DNA of 10,471 nt from Oscillospiraceae bacterium (GTDB lineage Bacteria; Bacillota; Clostridia; Oscillospirales; Oscillospiraceae): positions 1 through 10,471 of the forward strand of contig JAFQDY010000084.1 in NCBI GenBank assembly GCA_017399325.1. The letters run 5' to 3'. A program made the translations under genes and the position numbers. This document shows, in pieces, positions 8,933 through 10,471 of this stretch. Below the pieces are notes generated by a model that was given only the letters and a program-made list of their open reading frames with translations, did no database searches and had not been told where the DNA came from. Position 1 is the first letter of the stretch. The number at the start of each line of letters is the position of its first letter.

Positions 8933-8960
8933 AAAAACCCTCCCTTTGCACAAGGGAGGG
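8933..8960 (-). terminator. Rho-independent terminator downstream of the ZIP transporter gene
   Basis: CCCTCCCTT (8938-8946) and AAGGGAGGG (8952-8960) form a perfect 9-bp stem with a 5-base loop, followed on the minus strand by TTTTTAT. It lies upstream of the secA promoter and should separate the two transcripts. Confidence 0.85.
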
Positions 8961-9099
8961 AGATTGAGAATTAAGAATTGTAGGGGCTGGCGCCTACGAC
9001 AGCCCGTCGGAACGATGTTGTTGCGGGACGTCCAGGGGGCCGTCCCCTACATTTATATTCGTCGCAGAGCGACACATTCATTTTGCACTTTGCATTCTT
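8961..9099. repeat. Non-coding inverted-repeat block between ZIP gene and its terminator
   Basis: TGTAGGGG (8979-8986) and CCCCTACA (9044-9051) are perfect inverted ends of a 73-base block. Pairing extends imperfectly inward (GG and C matches), and a small CGAC/GTCG hairpin lies inside. A second hairpin, GTCGC-AGA-GCGAC (9061-9073), and a short A-rich repeat (9078-9096) lie between it and the ZIP stop codon. No ORF or RNA gene is evident. It looks like a second type of short dispersed repeat, different from copies 1-3. Confidence 0.5.
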
Positions 9100-9858
9100 T
9101 CAGCCTAGCAGCACATCGAACAAAAGCATCAGACAGAAGCCTGCCAGAAGGGCGTAAGTTGCGCCCCGCTGGGCGCCGTGGGCGTGGGTCTCGGGGATCA
9201 TCTCGTCGCTGATCACATAGAGCATGGTACCCCCTGCGAAGGCCAAAGCGAACGGTAAGATCGCCGCCGACAAACTGACCGCAAAATAGCCAAGCAGTGT
9301 GCCGATGACTTCCACAAGCCCCGTGGCGGCTGCCGTTAAGAATGTCCGTCTGGGGCGAATGCCCGCCGCCAGCATGGGCCCGATGATGACCATACCTTCG
9401 GGAATGTTCTGCAGGGCGATACCGCCTGCCACCGTCAGGGCCTCGGCGGTGTTGCCGGAGCCGAAACCAACGCCGGCGGCAATGCCCTCGGGCAGATTGT
9501 GAATGGCAATGGCGGCCACGAACAAAAGGACCTTATTCCGCTTGGCGGTTGTTTCCGGGTGATCTTCGTTATCAGTGCCGCTTAACCGGTGCAAATGGGG
9601 CACAAGGCGGTCAAACAGATTCACGCAGAGCGCCCCGGCAAAAATGCCCGTTACGGCATACAAAAGACCGAATTTTCCGCCATAATCCAGCGCAGGCAGC
9701 ACAAGGCCCATCACTGCCGCCGCCAGCATCACGCCTGCGGCAAAGGACAAAACGATGTCGCTGAATTTGTGGGAGATATTCTTGAATAAAAAGCCCAGGA
9801 CCGTGCCGAAGACCGTTGCGCCGCCAACGCCAAGGGCGGTGAGTAAAACCAGTTGCAT
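9100..9858 (-). CDS. ZIP family divalent metal transporter (ZupT/GufA-like)
   Basis: This inner-membrane protein probably imports zinc or other divalent metals such as iron or manganese. The chosen start gives 252 residues with about eight hydrophobic helices. The helix 4 motif HNLPEG (120-125) and helix 5 motif QNIPEG (150-155) form the metal site, with E183 and ISDEMIPETH (216-225) also conserved. A cytoplasmic loop with His and acidic residues (HLHRLSGTDNEDH, 88-100) is typical. The frame is open for 18 more codons upstream, but I start at the ATG at 9858-9856 because AAAGGAG lies seven bases before it and the extension runs through the promoter. The gene is divergent from the flavodiiron gene, with a Fur-family-like operator between them, which suggests control by metal or peroxide. 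Which metal it carries is not shown. Confidence 0.93.
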   Translation of the reverse strand: MQLVLLTALGVGGATVFGTVLGFLFKNISHKFSDIVLSFAAGVMLAAAVMGLVLPALDYGGKFGLLYAVTGIFAGALCVNLFDRLVPHLHRLSGTDNEDHPETTAKRNKVLLFVAAIAIHNLPEGIAAGVGFGSGNTAEALTVAGGIALQNIPEGMVIIGPMLAAGIRPRRTFLTAAATGLVEVIGTLLGYFAVSLSAAILPFALAFAGGTMLYVISDEMIPETHAHGAQRGATYALLAGFCLMLLFDVLLG

Positions 9859-9876
9859 AGGATCGCTCCTTTCTTT

Positions 9877-9888
9877 TACAATATTGTA
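9877..9888. promoter_or_regulatory. Perfect 12-bp palindrome at the ZIP gene start region
   Basis: TACAATATTGTA is self-complementary and overlaps the predicted -10 and start point of the ZIP gene. It could be an operator, but 12-bp AT-rich palindromes also arise by chance and I recognise no regulator for it. Confidence 0.3.
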
Positions 9889-9912
9889 TACACAGGCAGG
9901 GAAAAATGTCAA
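9885..9912 (-). promoter_or_regulatory. Promoter of the ZIP transporter gene
   Basis: TTGACA (9912-9907), 16 bases, TATACA (9890-9885) on the minus strand; TACAAT with 18-base spacing is an alternative -10. It lies 26 bases before the chosen start codon, leaving a short leader with the ribosome binding site. Confidence 0.7.
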
Positions 9913-9925
9913 GAAAAAGTTTGAG

Positions 9926-9944
9926 AATAAGAATCATTCTTATT
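9926..9944. promoter_or_regulatory. Fur-superfamily-like operator (Fur/PerR/Zur type)
   Basis: AATAAGAATCATTCTTATT is a perfect 9-1-9 inverted repeat. Its centre AATNATT is the core shared by known Firmicute Fur (TGATAATNATTATCA), PerR (TTATAATNATTATAA) and Zur boxes. It overlaps the first two bases of the flavodiiron -35 and lies 13 bases upstream of the ZIP gene's -35. PerR or Fur is the best guess, given the neighbours; the exact regulator cannot be told from the site. Confidence 0.65.
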
Positions 9945-9971
9945 GACAAACAGGGAAAAATCTGCTATGCT
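9943..9971 (+). promoter_or_regulatory. Promoter of the flavodiiron protein gene
   Basis: TTGACA (9943-9948), 17 bases, TATGCT (9966-9971). Start would be near 9978, giving a leader of about 38 bases ending in AAGGAGG. The -35 is partly covered by the palindrome at 9926-9944, a layout suited to repression. Confidence 0.8.
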
Positions 9972-10015
9972 ATTGCCAGATAAAAGGAAAAAGTGCCTTA
10001 AAGGAGGAAATCCCT

Positions 10016-10471
10016 ATGTTAAAGCAAGTGACCGAGACCATTTTTTATGTGGGTGCCAATGACCACGATGTGGATCTGTTTGAGGGGCAGTATGTTGTCC
10101 CCAACGGTATGGCCTACAATTCCTATGTGATCTTGGACGAGAAAGTGGCGGTTATGGACACCATCGATGCCACCAAGACCGACGAGTGGCTGAAAAATAT
10201 CCACAAGGCGCTAAGCGGCCGTCAGCCCGACTATCTGGTCGTTCAGCATATGGAGCCTGACCACGCAGGTTCTATCGACGCCTTTATGAACGCCTACCCC
10301 CAGGCGACCGTGGTTGCCAACGCCAAGACATTCGGTATGATCGCCCAGTTCTTCCCTGCTTTGACGCTGGAAAACACATTGGAAGTGGAGAATTTCGGCA
10401 CGCTTTCTTTAGGTAAGCACACCTTGACCTTTGCCTTTGCGCCTATGGTCCACTGGCCCGAGGTGATGATG
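10016..10471 (+). CDS. FprA-type flavodiiron protein (5' part; C-terminus outside window)
   Basis: This cytoplasmic enzyme reduces O2 to water and/or NO to N2O, protecting anaerobes. The 152 visible residues form much of the N-terminal metallo-beta-lactamase-like di-iron domain. The iron ligands appear in order: H78, E80, D82 and H83 in QHMEPDHAGS, then H146 in a MVHWPEVM stretch. YVGANDHDVDLFEGQY (11-26) and PNGMAYNSY (29-37) are typical of this family. The flavodoxin domain should follow beyond the window. All di-iron ligands expected in this part are present, so the enzyme is probably active. The ATG follows AAGGAGG by eight bases. The operator over the promoter suggests induction by peroxide, oxygen or metal shortage through a Fur-family repressor. 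Confidence 0.95.
   Translation, partial: MLKQVTETIFYVGANDHDVDLFEGQYVVPNGMAYNSYVILDEKVAVMDTIDATKTDEWLKNIHKALSGRQPDYLVVQHMEPDHAGSIDAFMNAYPQATVVANAKTFGMIAQFFPALTLENTLEVENFGTLSLGKHTLTFAFAPMVHWPEVMM

Noticed and set aside
9859..9912. Upstream extension of the ZIP gene by 18 codons
   Set aside because: The extension runs through the predicted -35 and -10, adds a non-family N-terminus and has no ribosome binding site, while the ATG at 9858 has AAAGGAG at ideal spacing.

Overview
The window looks like chromosomal DNA of an anaerobic, low-to-moderate GC Firmicute, most likely a gut clostridium of the Oscillospiraceae/Ruminococcaceae type. This is inferred from strong AGGAGG-type ribosome binding sites, sigma-A promoters, a TPP-riboswitch-controlled ECF thiamine transporter, a flavodiiron protein (an anaerobe's O2/NO defence enzyme), and short palindromic intergenic repeats with the CCTTCTCC-TTGA-GGAGAAGG / GGATGAGGTG style I associate with this group. 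The species cannot be named from the sequence alone.

Layout. Everything from position 1 to about 9860 is on the minus strand. In transcription order these are a ZIP-family metal transporter (9100-9858); secA (6107-8842); a compact row of pgeF-like gene (5130-5918), peptide-binding-type lipoprotein (3571-5112), COG2426 small membrane protein (3073-3543), HIT protein (2726-3061) and GtrA-like protein (2253-2672); a separate thiamine unit made of a consensus promoter, TPP riboswitch, terminator and thiT (1172-1825); and the 5' part of a Na/Pi cotransporter gene (1-834). On the plus strand, divergent from the ZIP gene, is the 5' part of a flavodiiron protein gene (10016-end).

Regulation. The region 9859-10015 holds two divergent promoters with a perfect 9-1-9 Fur-superfamily-like palindrome between them, overlapping the -35 box of the flavodiiron gene. 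The thiT leader is readable in detail: the TPP aptamer, a terminator with an oligo-U tail, and a competing antiterminator that shares bases with aptamer stem P1. The thiT promoter starts inside the gtrA stop codon.

Repeats. Three intergenic elements of about 125-170 bp (1029-1154, 1889-2016, 5941-6108) share a multi-hairpin plan. The two closest copies differ by compensatory changes in their stems. One copy sits in the thiT leader. Another touches the secA stop codon and carries a second hairpin nested in its right arm. A different inverted-repeat block lies at 8961-9099.

The genes are mostly housekeeping (protein export, cofactor and metal uptake, stress defence). I found no defence island, CRISPR array, phage, toxin-antitoxin pair or biosynthetic cluster. 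The interest is in the regulatory and repeat DNA and in an orphan binding lipoprotein, not in a new protein system.
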